Positions 1-5,717 are shown, numbered from the stretch's first letter. The stretch: 8,090 nt of DNA from Chitinispirillaceae bacterium (GCA_016932075.1 JAFGDP010000024.1:1-8090), one strand, 5' to 3'. The notes: generated from the letters alone by a model not told the origin. Translations and numbers: made by a program.

Positions 1-1812
1 CAGAAACGCCGCCTGGCTGGTCACAGAACCTGCGCGGTTGCTGATCGTGACCGTGTACCTGCCGCTGTCCACGCAGACGATTGAGCCAAGAGTCAAGGTT
101 TGCGCAGTGGCGCCCGGGATGTCGGAGCCATCCTTTTTCCATTGAAATGACGGCGCCGGGTTGACGTCGGCATTGATCGTGACGGAAAACGTTGCCGATT
201 GCCCCGGCCGCACCACCGCGTCTTCCGGCTGCGTCATAATGACCGGCGCGACCGGCACGTCGACCACCGTGACCGTTACCCTGGCCGTGTCGCTCCAGTA
301 CCCGTCGGTGACCCGGACATGAAAGCTGTCAATCCCGGCCCAGTTCGTTGCAGGAGTAAAGGTAAGCGCAGGCAGGGACCCGGTGAGCGTGCCGTTCCCG
401 GGCGGGGTGATAACCGACCAGACCAGGCTGTCGCCATCGCCCGACCGGGCGTGCAGGGTCCAGGTTGCGGCAGCATTCCGGTCGGTTGACACCGCAGTGT
501 CGTTTATGGCAGGCGGAAGGTTGAACTCGAATACAATAACGCTGCTGTCCCGGTTCTGTCGCGTTGCGCCGTCAACGGCATGGACCACGATCCTGCTGGG
601 GCCGAACATGGTCAGGGTGTCGCGCAGCGCATAGAGGGCGCCCGATCCTGACAGAAGCGTCATGGTCCCGGCCCGGGTGCCATTAAGGGTCCAGTACACT
701 GCATCTATGCCGCTGGGATCAATGATCGAGTCGGTAATGGTAACGACAGAATCAGGGACAACCGTCCCGCTGTCCGGACCGCTCACCGGGATAATTACCG
801 GGCCGATGGAATCAAGCAGGGTCGGATCATACCTGATGTGCACCGCAAGCGTGCAGCGGTTTGCGGCCGGGGACGAGTCGGTGGCGACAAATAAGATCTC
901 GTTCAACTCGTCTGCCGCCAGATTGCGTACGCCCGCAAAAAAAAGCGTATCAGACCTGCTCACGCCGAACGTATCACTCCCTCTGCTGCAGGCAACCGAT
1001 GCCACGCCGCTCTGATCGGTGCAGGATATGCTGACCCGGACAGTGTCAACACCCACGACAGCGCTGTCAACGGCCGGGGACACCAGACGCATGAGGGGCG
1101 GAAACGTATCAACGAACCTGACACGCATGGCAACGGTCAGGGTATCAGAAGCATGTTCCGGATCATGCGCGATAATCCCTGGGGAAAAAAGGCCCGTATC
1201 GGCATCGCCGGGAGTAAACGAATACCGGCTGCCAGCTATCGAATCCCCTGCCGGAAGCCCCGGCATGAGCACAAACGTAATGGCGTCACTGTCTGGATCA
1301 GCGCATCGGGTTGACAGATCCAGTATCACGGAATCTCCAGGATGCGCCTCGACAGCAACCGTATCCGACATAAACTTCGGCGCATGGTTGGGCCTGGGCC
1401 GGTCAACAACATGGATCACCGCCCACTCGGTACGCCGCTCCCCACCGATATACGCGTTCGCGAGCACCGACCTTGTTCCACTTGATTGAAACGAAAGGTT
1501 ATAAAACGCAGTATCAATCCGGCGCTCTTTTTTCCTGCAGACAATGGCCGTGTCGACAGCAGTCAGGGATTTTCCAACGGTAATCACCGTTGAATCGATA
1601 TGCTGGGTAAGATACAGGCACACACCAAGACGGACGGTATTTCCCACCGTATCAATAACCGCAGAATCGCTCTGTACCGACGATGACGACCGCAGCACCA
1701 GGGAGATTCGGGCCTTGTCAGCAGTATCCGGATCAACAGAGGGGTTGTTGCAGGCACATGCAATCAGCACAATCGCAAGTCCGACACAAAGCGCGGGCAG
1801 AAGTCGATGCAT
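1..1812 (-). CDS. Modular surface lipoprotein with cadherin-like and Ig-like domains (3' part missing)
   Basis: This frame has no stop from the ATG at 1812 to the window edge, giving 604 codons; the C-terminus lies outside. Residues 1-21 form a lipoprotein signal: a short basic start, a hydrophobic core, then L-I-A-C with the lipidated Cys probably at 19. The rest is Thr/Ser/Asp/Val-rich beta-sandwich sequence: a possible first module at about 35-137, a cadherin/dystroglycan-like module at about 142-232, two bacterial Ig-like modules at about 238-327 and 335-430, a tandem-95/cadherin-like module at about 432-518 (P-P-G-N-G-T-L followed by F-T-P and D-S-F), and an I-set-like Ig domain at 523-604. 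The last keeps W558 and D582-S-G-R-Y but has Phe and Val where the canonical disulfide cysteines would be, as is common in bacterial Ig domains. The role is inferred: a cell-surface structural, adhesive or carbohydrate-associated protein whose effector domain may lie further C-terminal. ATG 1812 is chosen because the signal begins there, although the ribosome site is weak (GGA about 10 bases upstream). Confidence 0.85.
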   Translation of the reverse strand, partial: MHRLLPALCVGLAIVLIACACNNPSVDPDTADKARISLVLRSSSSVQSDSAVIDTVGNTVRLGVCLYLTQHIDSTVITVGKSLTAVDTAIVCRKKERRIDTAFYNLSFQSSGTRSVLANAYIGGERRTEWAVIHVVDRPRPNHAPKFMSDTVAVEAHPGDSVILDLSTRCADPDSDAITFVLMPGLPAGDSIAGSRYSFTPGDADTGLFSPGIIAHDPEHASDTLTVAMRVRFVDTFPPLMRLVSPAVDSAVVGVDTVRVSISCTDQSGVASVACSRGSDTFGVSRSDTLFFAGVRNLAADELNEILFVATDSSPAANRCTLAVHIRYDPTLLDSIGPVIIPVSGPDSGTVVPDSVVTITDSIIDPSGIDAVYWTLNGTRAGTMTLLSGSGALYALRDTLTMFGPSRIVVHAVDGATRQNRDSSVIVFEFNLPPAINDTAVSTDRNAAATWTLHARSGDGDSLVWSVITPPGNGTLTGSLPALTFTPATNWAGIDSFHVRVTDGYWSDTARVTVTVVDVPVAPVIMTQPEDAVVRPGQSATFSVTINADVNPAPSFQWKKDGSDIPGATAQTLTLGSIVCVDSGRYTVTISNRAGSVTSQAAFL

Positions 1813-1912
1813 ATGCAGGCAATCCAATTGAGCAGAAAAATGTAATCTGGATAGGCACCTGAAAAATCATGTTTTACTGACAAAAAGCATATTCAGGAAA
1901 CCCCCTCCTTCT

Positions 1913-1941
1913 ATTTTACACCTAATACTTTGCGCTTTCCA
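1913..1941 (-). promoter_or_regulatory. Candidate sigma70-type promoter for the modular lipoprotein gene
   Basis: Read on the minus strand, TGGAAA (1941-1936) and TAAAAT (1918-1913) are separated by exactly 17 bases and match the -35 and -10 consensus at 4/6 and 5/6 positions. A transcript starting near 1906 would have a leader of about 94 bases before the ATG at 1812. The match is by eye only and the sequence is AT-rich, so chance is possible. Confidence 0.3.
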
Positions 1942-1983
1942 TGACTCTGTGAATAACCCTATACGTACACTTGATTTCAATAA

Positions 1984-2015
1984 AACGCCCCTTTCCGTTA
2001 CCGGAAAGGGGCGTT
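1984..2015 (-). terminator. Strong terminator hairpin after the 211-aa gene
   Basis: A perfect 14-bp inverted repeat (AACGCCCCTTTCCG at 1984-1997, complement at 2002-2015) encloses a 4-base loop. On the minus strand the stem runs into TTTTATT, giving the U-rich tail of an intrinsic terminator. It lies 55 bases past the stop of the 211-aa gene at 2071. The plus-strand side has only a weak T-rich tail (GTTGTTACTT). It insulates that gene from the lipoprotein gene further down. Confidence 0.85.
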
Positions 2016-2070
2016 GTTACTTCTCACCGGACAGGATTGCAGCCCCTGAATACTGATTATTTATTACTTA

Positions 2071-2706
2071 TTACGCCTCCGGCGCTGCCGCGGGCAGCTT
2101 CTCTTCCCGTGTCGTGCGGACCGCGCGGTCCTTGAGCTGGCCATACTCCACCGACTCCTGGCCGCAGTCGCGCCGCACAAACCGCCTGAACCTGAAAAAC
2201 AGCTCCTTTGCCGAGTGCTTCACACCGTTCTTTTCTGCAACGCTGTTCCGGTACCGCCGCACCGCTTCACGGTCCTGGTCAAGCTCGCTGTCAAGAAGGT
2301 CCTGCAGCGGCCTGAGCTCCTGCAAGGCAGCCTGGCCGAACGACAGCTTCTCAACATTGTCCTCGATCACCGAGATCATGCGCTCGAGCGACACCTCGAT
2401 CTGGTCAGGCGTTGCATTGCCCCGCTCCCACCGCACAAGGTCGGCTCCGGGCAACGATCCGGTCACCATGTCAAGCCATTTGAAGTACGCGTTTTTCGCC
2501 TGCTGTATCGCCTCGCCGGTCTCACCGATGTCCTTGTGCCACGCGATCTCAGCCGCATGGCACCGGGAACACACAGCGGAAAAACCGCCATACATCGACC
2601 CAATCTCCTTGTCAAACACCGCATACGCCGGCTCGCCATTCCTGCCGGCCGCGATCTCCCTGGCCTTTTCAAGACCAATGAGCACATCTGCATCCGTGTA
2701 GTGCAT
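2071..2706 (-). CDS. Unrecognised 211-aa soluble helical protein with one CxxCH motif
   Basis: I do not recognise this family. The start is well supported: AAGGAG at 2719-2714 lies 7 bases before the ATG. There is no signal peptide or membrane segment, so it is probably cytoplasmic. The sequence is mostly charged amphipathic helix, with long helical stretches around 48-85 and 102-160, a very basic patch at 165-180 (F-F-R-F-R-R-F-V-R-R), and an acidic/Ala/Pro tail. C46-S-R-C49-H50 matches the c-type haem attachment pattern, but without export to the periplasm haem ligation is unlikely; metal binding or chance is more plausible. It stands alone: about 210 bases separate it from the mazF-like gene upstream, and a strong hairpin follows. 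It shares the GC-rich composition of the core genes rather than that of the toxin-antitoxin island beside it. Confidence 0.8.
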   Translation of the reverse strand: MHYTDADVLIGLEKAREIAAGRNGEPAYAVFDKEIGSMYGGFSAVCSRCHAAEIAWHKDIGETGEAIQQAKNAYFKWLDMVTGSLPGADLVRWERGNATPDQIEVSLERMISVIEDNVEKLSFGQAALQELRPLQDLLDSELDQDREAVRRYRNSVAEKNGVKHSAKELFFRFRRFVRRDCGQESVEYGQLKDRAVRTTREEKLPAAAPEA

Positions 2707-2914
2707 AACTCTGCTCCTTCTGTTGTAAGGTTTGATGAAATCCGGGGCTGCATCTTCTCCGGTGTAATTTCTGCTGCTGTGTGGAATACGAAGGAGATAA
2801 TAAATTATTAACGGATATTGGTAATTATTTTCAGGTGGGGTAGAAATCGTAAAATTCTATGATTTTTAAACCAGACAGCTATGGTCTTGTGCTTTCTTAT
2901 TAAACTATAATAAT

Positions 2915-3283
2915 TTATTTAGTAAGGGCTGGAAGTAATAATTTGAGTTCAGCAACAAGTCTGTTAATATCTGATTCCGAAAGGGAACCGACCACACGAT
3001 CAATGCGCCTCTTGTCTATGGCTCGTAGTTGAAATGGAAGGGCGAATGAAATTTGCTTTAAGCCATTTTCATTTGAGGGGTTTATTTTGAGAGAGGTTGG
3101 GAACCGTTGTACTGAGGGGTTCGTTGTCATAGGTACGACCAATACTATAGAAAGCCTTGGTATAAAAGCGTCCCCTTCGATTACAACAGCGGGCCGCGTG
3201 CCTGCCTGTTCATGACCCCTAACACTGTCTGTTTCTGGTGCAGGCAATGTAACCCATACGACATCGCCAAACCGAAGACTCAT
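2915..3283 (-). CDS. mazF: MazF/PemK-family endoribonuclease toxin
   Basis: This 122-aa protein, a typical MazF length, is probably a ribosome-independent mRNA interferase. Family landmarks appear in order: the opening G-D-V-V-W-V strand (6-11), G-T-R-P-A-V-V-I at 28-35, V-V-P-M-T-T at 49-54, the N-G-L ... S-F-A-L segment at 73-82, Q85-x-R87-A-I-D-K-R-R-I, and a C-terminal helix. By alignment from memory with Bacillus subtilis MazF, R30 and T53 correspond to its catalytic Arg and Thr, so the enzyme looks intact. Its ATG overlaps the stop of the upstream 89-aa gene by 4 bases (ATGA) and lacks a good ribosome site of its own. That implies translational coupling, so the toxin is made only after its presumed antitoxin. 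The gene lies in an AT-rich island. I see no convincing terminator in the 208 AT-rich bases downstream (2707-2914). The family call is confident; the cleavage specificity cannot be read. Confidence 0.93.
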   Translation of the reverse strand: MSLRFGDVVWVTLPAPETDSVRGHEQAGTRPAVVIEGDAFIPRLSIVLVVPMTTNPSVQRFPTSLKINPSNENGLKQISFALPFQLRAIDKRRIDRVVGSLSESDINRLVAELKLLLPALTK

Positions 3284-3549
3284 AGTGACTTTTCAAATTC
3301 GGCAAAATCGCTATCACTGGCATTTTCCCAGGCGGCAAATTCATTCATAAGGGAATTATCATAGTATATGGCGCCCCGTGATGACAGTGTGTCCTCTTTA
3401 AGCAAGGCGGGGGCAGTAGGAACTATGGAAGAAAAGGCAAAGAATGTGTTGCTGCCAATATCTTCTCTGCCCGGATTGGAAAAAACAAAATCCTGCTTGT
3501 TCAATATAGTCTCGCGATCAACATCTCTTATAAGATTATTAACAACCAT
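3280..3549 (-). CDS. Presumed antitoxin of the MazF-like toxin
   Basis: This 89-aa protein is encoded directly before the mazF-like gene and overlaps it by 4 bases, the standard antitoxin position. The C-terminal 20 residues (about 70-89) are acidic and aromatic, with W74 and a D-S-D-F-A-E-F-E run, resembling the flexible tail with which many MazE-type antitoxins wrap around MazF. The N-terminal two thirds are unfamiliar: I see no clear AbrB/SpoVT, ribbon-helix-helix or HTH domain, so DNA binding and autorepression cannot be assumed. AAAGGA about 9 bases before the ATG, inside the end of the preceding gene, is a reasonable ribosome site; only 2 bases separate the two genes. The antitoxin role rests on position and tail character, not on family recognition. 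Confidence 0.75.
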   Translation of the reverse strand: MVVNNLIRDVDRETILNKQDFVFSNPGREDIGSNTFFAFSSIVPTAPALLKEDTLSSRGAIYYDNSLMNEFAAWENASDSDFAEFEKSL

Positions 3550-3551
3550 AT

Positions 3552-4283
3552 TTATAAATCCTTTAAAAAGTCCTGTAATTCCCCGTCATTATATTTTTCG
3601 GCAGCTCTTACCAAGGACTCCACCTCAAATACTGTTTTTGGTTTTGCACCGGGTTGGGGCCAAATGAATTCTACCTCAACAAATAGATGTTTCGGGTCCT
3701 GATGATAAGATTCTACTTTCAGCATAATTTGAACCGGTTCTTTGTCAACATCTGGAACAATATGGGGCGGCATTACTAATGCAAGCCCACCTCCTGCAAC
3801 AGGTCGCTTCAACAATTTCAGGCTTTCAGGCTTTTGTTTGAGCTTCTTTTCCCATATGTATCCAAACGAATGTTCCTCTTCCGTTTCATACAGATGTCGC
3901 AACGTAACATCTTTCTTTAGAAACTGAACCTGATCACCTTCTTTTGATAACCACGTTTCCTTAAACGCTGTCGCAACAGCTTCGCAATTTTTAATGAAAT
4001 TTGATAGAGGAGCTTCCGGGTATGGTTGTAACATCAATAACCCTGTAACATTAGGTCCAGGCCGATATACCCTTACTTGCAAAGACCTATTTTCAGGAGA
4101 ATTTGTAAGTACAATGCTTTCTGCCTCAATCTTACATGCTGAGAATTCCACTTGGTTTTCTAATAGCTGCCCCTGAAAAGCAATAGCGTGTTTCTTATCA
4201 ACCGGCATTGAAGGTAGAAAAACATAATGAACTCCATAATGAAGAGCCCTTTTAGATTCCGTATTCAGAGCAACTTGAGCCAT
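3552..4283 (-). CDS. Unrecognised 243-aa protein, first gene of the mazF operon
   Basis: I do not recognise this family. It is 243 aa, soluble, with no signal peptide or membrane segment. The pattern suggests beta-rich segments at about 17-24, 44-74 and 185-210 with helices at about 92-110 and 215-243, perhaps two related alpha/beta halves. G-G-G at 164-166 marks a likely turn. Its stop lies 2 bases before the presumed antitoxin, so the three genes are almost certainly one transcript. GAGGA sits about 9 bases before the ATG. The shorter reading ATG-GCA-TAA lies between them, its stop overlapping the true start (TAATG). Its place suggests a third component of a toxin-antitoxin system (chaperone, regulator or partner) or simply co-carried cargo. 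Composition is distinctly AT-rich compared with flanking genes, consistent with horizontal acquisition. Confidence 0.85.
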   Translation of the reverse strand: MAQVALNTESKRALHYGVHYVFLPSMPVDKKHAIAFQGQLLENQVEFSACKIEAESIVLTNSPENRSLQVRVYRPGPNVTGLLMLQPYPEAPLSNFIKNCEAVATAFKETWLSKEGDQVQFLKKDVTLRHLYETEEEHSFGYIWEKKLKQKPESLKLLKRPVAGGGLALVMPPHIVPDVDKEPVQIMLKVESYHQDPKHLFVEVEFIWPQPGAKPKTVFEVESLVRAAEKYNDGELQDFLKDL

Positions 4284-4315
4284 TATGCCATTTCCTCTAT
4301 ATTTAAACCCTTACG

Positions 4316-4504
4316 TTATAATGAGGGTTCAACCTCAAGGGCACCAATATAATATACGGCGAAATCATGATTTTTACAAGATTCAAGGTGCTGTTCCGAA
4401 TAATGAAAGCATATCTCCACCGCTTGGGTAGAACCAGAAAATCTTATCGCTAAATCCCCCTTCTCCTGGCGGAGAAGGGGGATGAGGTCGTACGGTTTAA
4501 TCAT
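4316..4504 (-). CDS. Doubtful 62-aa ORF upstream of the mazF operon
   Basis: An ORF of 62 codons starts at ATG 4504 (or 4507, the codon just before) with AGAGGG at 4515-4510, 5 bases upstream, which is acceptable. The product has no recognisable domain; its middle (L-L-R-Q-E-K-G-D-L) is simply the translation of the perfect palindrome at 4454-4483. The ORF ends 32 bases before the 243-aa gene and covers that operon's best promoter candidate. It could be a small real gene, a gene end into which a palindromic repeat was inserted, or non-coding. Longer starts up to 4606 would enter the 21-base repeat array and lack a ribosome site. Confidence 0.3.
   Translation of the reverse strand: MIKPYDLIPLLRQEKGDLAIRFSGSTQAVEICFHYSEQHLESCKNHDFAVYYIGALEVEPSL
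4322..4337. promoter_or_regulatory. Imperfect inverted repeat just downstream of the mazF-operon promoter, possible operator
   Basis: TGAGGGTTCAACCTCA is a 16-base dyad with one mismatched pair. It lies about 7-22 bases after the predicted transcription start and roughly 40 bases before the first ATG. Position and symmetry fit an autorepressor site, as is usual in toxin-antitoxin operons, but no binding protein can be named. Confidence 0.3.
4351..4379 (-). promoter_or_regulatory. Candidate sigma70-type promoter of the three-gene mazF operon
   Basis: On the minus strand TTGTAA (4379-4374) and TATATT (4356-4351) are spaced by 17 bases, matching the -35 and -10 consensus at 4/6 and 5/6. The start point would be near 4344, giving a leader of about 60 bases before the ATG at 4283. 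It lies inside the doubtful small ORF 4316-4504, which weakens the case for that ORF. Confidence 0.45.
4454..4483. repeat. Perfect 13-bp palindrome, REP-like
   Basis: ATCCCCCTTCTCC at 4454-4466 and its exact complement at 4471-4483 surround a 4-base loop (TGGC). The arms are pyrimidine/purine skewed, and no clear T-run follows on either strand, so it is not a standard terminator. Its GC-rich, self-contained form in AT-rich surroundings resembles dispersed extragenic palindromes. No second copy exists in this window. Confidence 0.7.
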
Positions 4505-4561
4505 CATAACCCTCTGATTTATATGCCCCGCACTTCCCGCCAAAGCCTTTGCACAGGAAAT

Positions 4562-4876
4562 GAAGCCGTTCGTTCTTTGCCGAAGGTCGTGCGCTCTTCG
4601 CAGCAAGGCGTGCGTTGTTCGCAGGAAACCGTCAGTTCTCTGCTGGTGATCATCCGTTCTTTACCGCACGCCGTTCGCTGTTCGCATGAAACCCTGCGTT
4701 CCTGGCAGGAGACGGTCCGTTGCGTGCGTGGTTCCATGCGTTGTCCGCCGCAAGACATGCGTTGTTTGCGGGAAGCTGCACGTTCTTTTCATGAAGCCCT
4801 GCTTTCTTTAAATGAGTCCGTGCGTTCTGTGCATGATATGGTCCGGCATACGCATGAAAGCCTGCGCACAACGCCG
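4562..4876 (+). repeat. Fifteen-unit degenerate tandem array of 21-base repeats encoding heptads
   Basis: Fifteen consecutive 21-base units can be laid out without a single insertion or deletion. The strongest positions are 8 (T), 10-13 (C-G-T-T) and 15 (T); positions 3, 9 and 18 vary freely. Read on the plus strand in the frame starting at 4562, each unit gives a heptad close to E-A-V-R-S-L-Q: acidic/polar at 1, aliphatic at 3, Arg at 4, Ser or Cys at 5, often hydrophobic at 6, and Pro/Gln/His at 7. Of the six frames only this one stays open through the whole array. It belongs to an ORF from ATG 4523 to 5407, but that ATG has no ribosome site, and the 3' part crosses the folded element and runs antisense to the beta-barrel gene. 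The full ORF is therefore unlikely to be a protein as it stands. Degenerate imprints continue briefly on both sides. Hydrophobics at positions 3 and 6 give 3-4 coiled-coil spacing, although several units carry Pro. Protein-coding remnant and minisatellite DNA both remain possible. Confidence 0.85.
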
Positions 4877-4955
4877 GATATCCCGCAGAGTAACCGTAAA
4901 ATCCGGAAGAACTGGTACCCTGTCAATTGGTTTTGCTTTTGTGTCTTCCGCGTGA

Positions 4956-5101
4956 GGCAGGTGCAGGGTGGCGGCTGGAACGGCAGTGAAGCCGCCAGTC
5001 TGGAGCGACACCGTGCTTCTGCACGGGGCGATCCAGACCGACCAGAGGGTAGCCCGGAGCCACGCCGACCCTGGCCCGCTTCAGCGGGACAGGGGCACGC
5101 C
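4956..5101. other. Highly structured GC-rich element with nested inverted repeats
   Basis: Several complementary segments nest without conflict: an outer stem GGC (4956-4958) plus GTGC (4961-4964) with GCAC (5095-5098) plus GCC (5099-5101); AGGGT (4965-4969) with ACCCT (5068-5072); GGCGGCT (4970-4976) with AGCCGCC (4990-4996); GTCTGGA (4998-5004) with TCCAGAC (5032-5038), capped by CCGTGC/GCACGG (5011-5016, 5021-5026) around a TTCT loop; and CCCGC/GCGGG (5075-5088) around TTCA. AGGGT at 5046-5050 could compete for ACCCT. The result is a branched fold. On the plus strand it is followed by T5 at 5108-5112; on the minus strand it lies about 40 bases past the stop of the beta-barrel gene. It could be a 3' UTR structure, a small RNA or a dispersed structured repeat. 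It matches no RNA family I know. Confidence 0.6.
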
Positions 5102-5142
5102 CAGGAGTTTTTATCTTGTATTCTCTTTTCTTTCCAAGCTCT

Positions 5143-5712
5143 CTATCTCCTCGAAAACTCCACGCCCGCGTCAAGAGCAAACACCGTCGGCGTTCCTTTG
5201 CCGAACACCGGTTCGATACGGACACTGATCGGGAACGAGATGTTGTTTATCCTGGGTTGGATACCGGCTGCTGCCGAGACCGCGAACGCGCTGCCGTCGT
5301 CGATAAACGCGTGCAGCCCGGCGCCGGTCTGCACGAAAAAGAGATCGGTCAGGTTGACCCGCAACAACCCGAGAAACGAGATCGTTGACCAGTATTTTTC
5401 ATCATGAATCGGTGAGGGAACATACGGAACCCGGTAGTAGTACCAGTACAGGTTATTGTACCCGATTTCAAGTCCGGCGCTCATGAGCGGGCCTAGCGGC
5501 AGCAGGCCGTATCCGGCTGCTTTGAAATGAAATTCGCCACAGTCCTCCTGGTATTCTTCCCTGCGATCCGACGCTTCTTCGAAATCAACCCAGGTATAGC
5601 CGGCGCCGATACGCGCGCCAAGGTCGAACTGCGACAGGCCACATACAGGACCCGGTGCCGTGAGCATCAGCAGAAAAACGGACACGGTCATGCAGGTCGT
5701 TGCTTTTTTCAT
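5143..5712 (-). CDS. Small outer-membrane beta-barrel protein
   Basis: This 189-aa precursor starts at ATG 5712, chosen over the ATG at 5805 because AAGGAGG lies 5 bases before it and a signal peptide begins exactly there: M-K-K, a hydrophobic core at about 8-19, and probable signal-peptidase-I cleavage near G25. The mature part alternates hydrophobic and polar residues in strands rich in Gly, Tyr and Phe (about 27-41, 76-94, 108-119, 123-136, 142-152, 158-170 and 175-187), consistent with a small, perhaps eight-stranded barrel of the OmpA/OmpW-like fold class. The final residues (V-E-F-S-R-R) lack the usual terminal aromatic but have Phe third from the end. It is the last gene of the operon with the TPR protein and glycosyltransferase, 10 bases after the TPR stop. 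The specific role is unknown; alternatives include a porin-like or envelope-assembly protein. Confidence 0.75.
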   Translation of the reverse strand: MKKATTCMTVSVFLLMLTAPGPVCGLSQFDLGARIGAGYTWVDFEEASDRREEYQEDCGEFHFKAAGYGLLPLGPLMSAGLEIGYNNLYWYYYRVPYVPSPIHDEKYWSTISFLGLLRVNLTDLFFVQTGAGLHAFIDDGSAFAVSAAAGIQPRINNISFPISVRIEPVFGKGTPTVFALDAGVEFSRR

Positions 5713-5717
5713 GATCT

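Noticed and set aside
199..1831. Several plus-strand ORFs antisense to the lipoprotein gene
   Set aside because: They are shadows of a GC-rich gene: compositions are Arg/Pro/Ser/Thr-biased with no domain, and the minus frame is open for 604 codons with a lipoprotein signal and recognisable modules.
1867..1910. Seven-codon minus-strand leader ORF (M-L-F-V-S-K-T) after AAGGAGGGGG, upstream of the lipoprotein gene
   Set aside because: The spacing from the ribosome-like core to the ATG is long (about 13 bases), there is no attenuator structure, and the peptide lacks a regulatory codon run.
2114..2811. Long plus-strand ORFs across the 211-aa gene
   Set aside because: The minus frame has an excellent ribosome site, a plausible protein and a matching terminator; the plus frames lack ribosome sites and have shadow-like composition.
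2790..2813. AAGGAG on the plus strand at about 2790, resembling a ribosome site
   Set aside because: No ATG, GTG or TTG follows at usable spacing with an open frame, so it is taken as chance in AT-rich intergenic DNA.
2844..2865. AT-rich hairpin downstream of the mazF-like gene as its terminator
   Set aside because: The 8-bp stem includes a wobble pair, is almost all A/T, and has no T-run on the minus-strand side.
4519..4871. Minus-strand Cys- or Asn/Ala-rich ORFs over the array
   Set aside because: Each covers only part of the array and lacks a ribosome site. They arise because a stop-poor 21-base unit keeps several frames open.
4562..4876. CRISPR array
   Set aside because: Units are contiguous and degenerate, with no unique spacers between identical repeats and no cas genes nearby.
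4923..5225. 100-aa minus ORF across the folded element
   Set aside because: It is mostly translation of the inverted repeats, overlaps the end of the beta-barrel gene and has no ribosome site or domain.
4523..5407. A full 294-aa plus-strand protein containing the heptad array
   Set aside because: It has no ribosome site, crosses the folded GC-rich element and runs about 265 bases antisense into the beta-barrel gene. Only the repeat portion merits attention.
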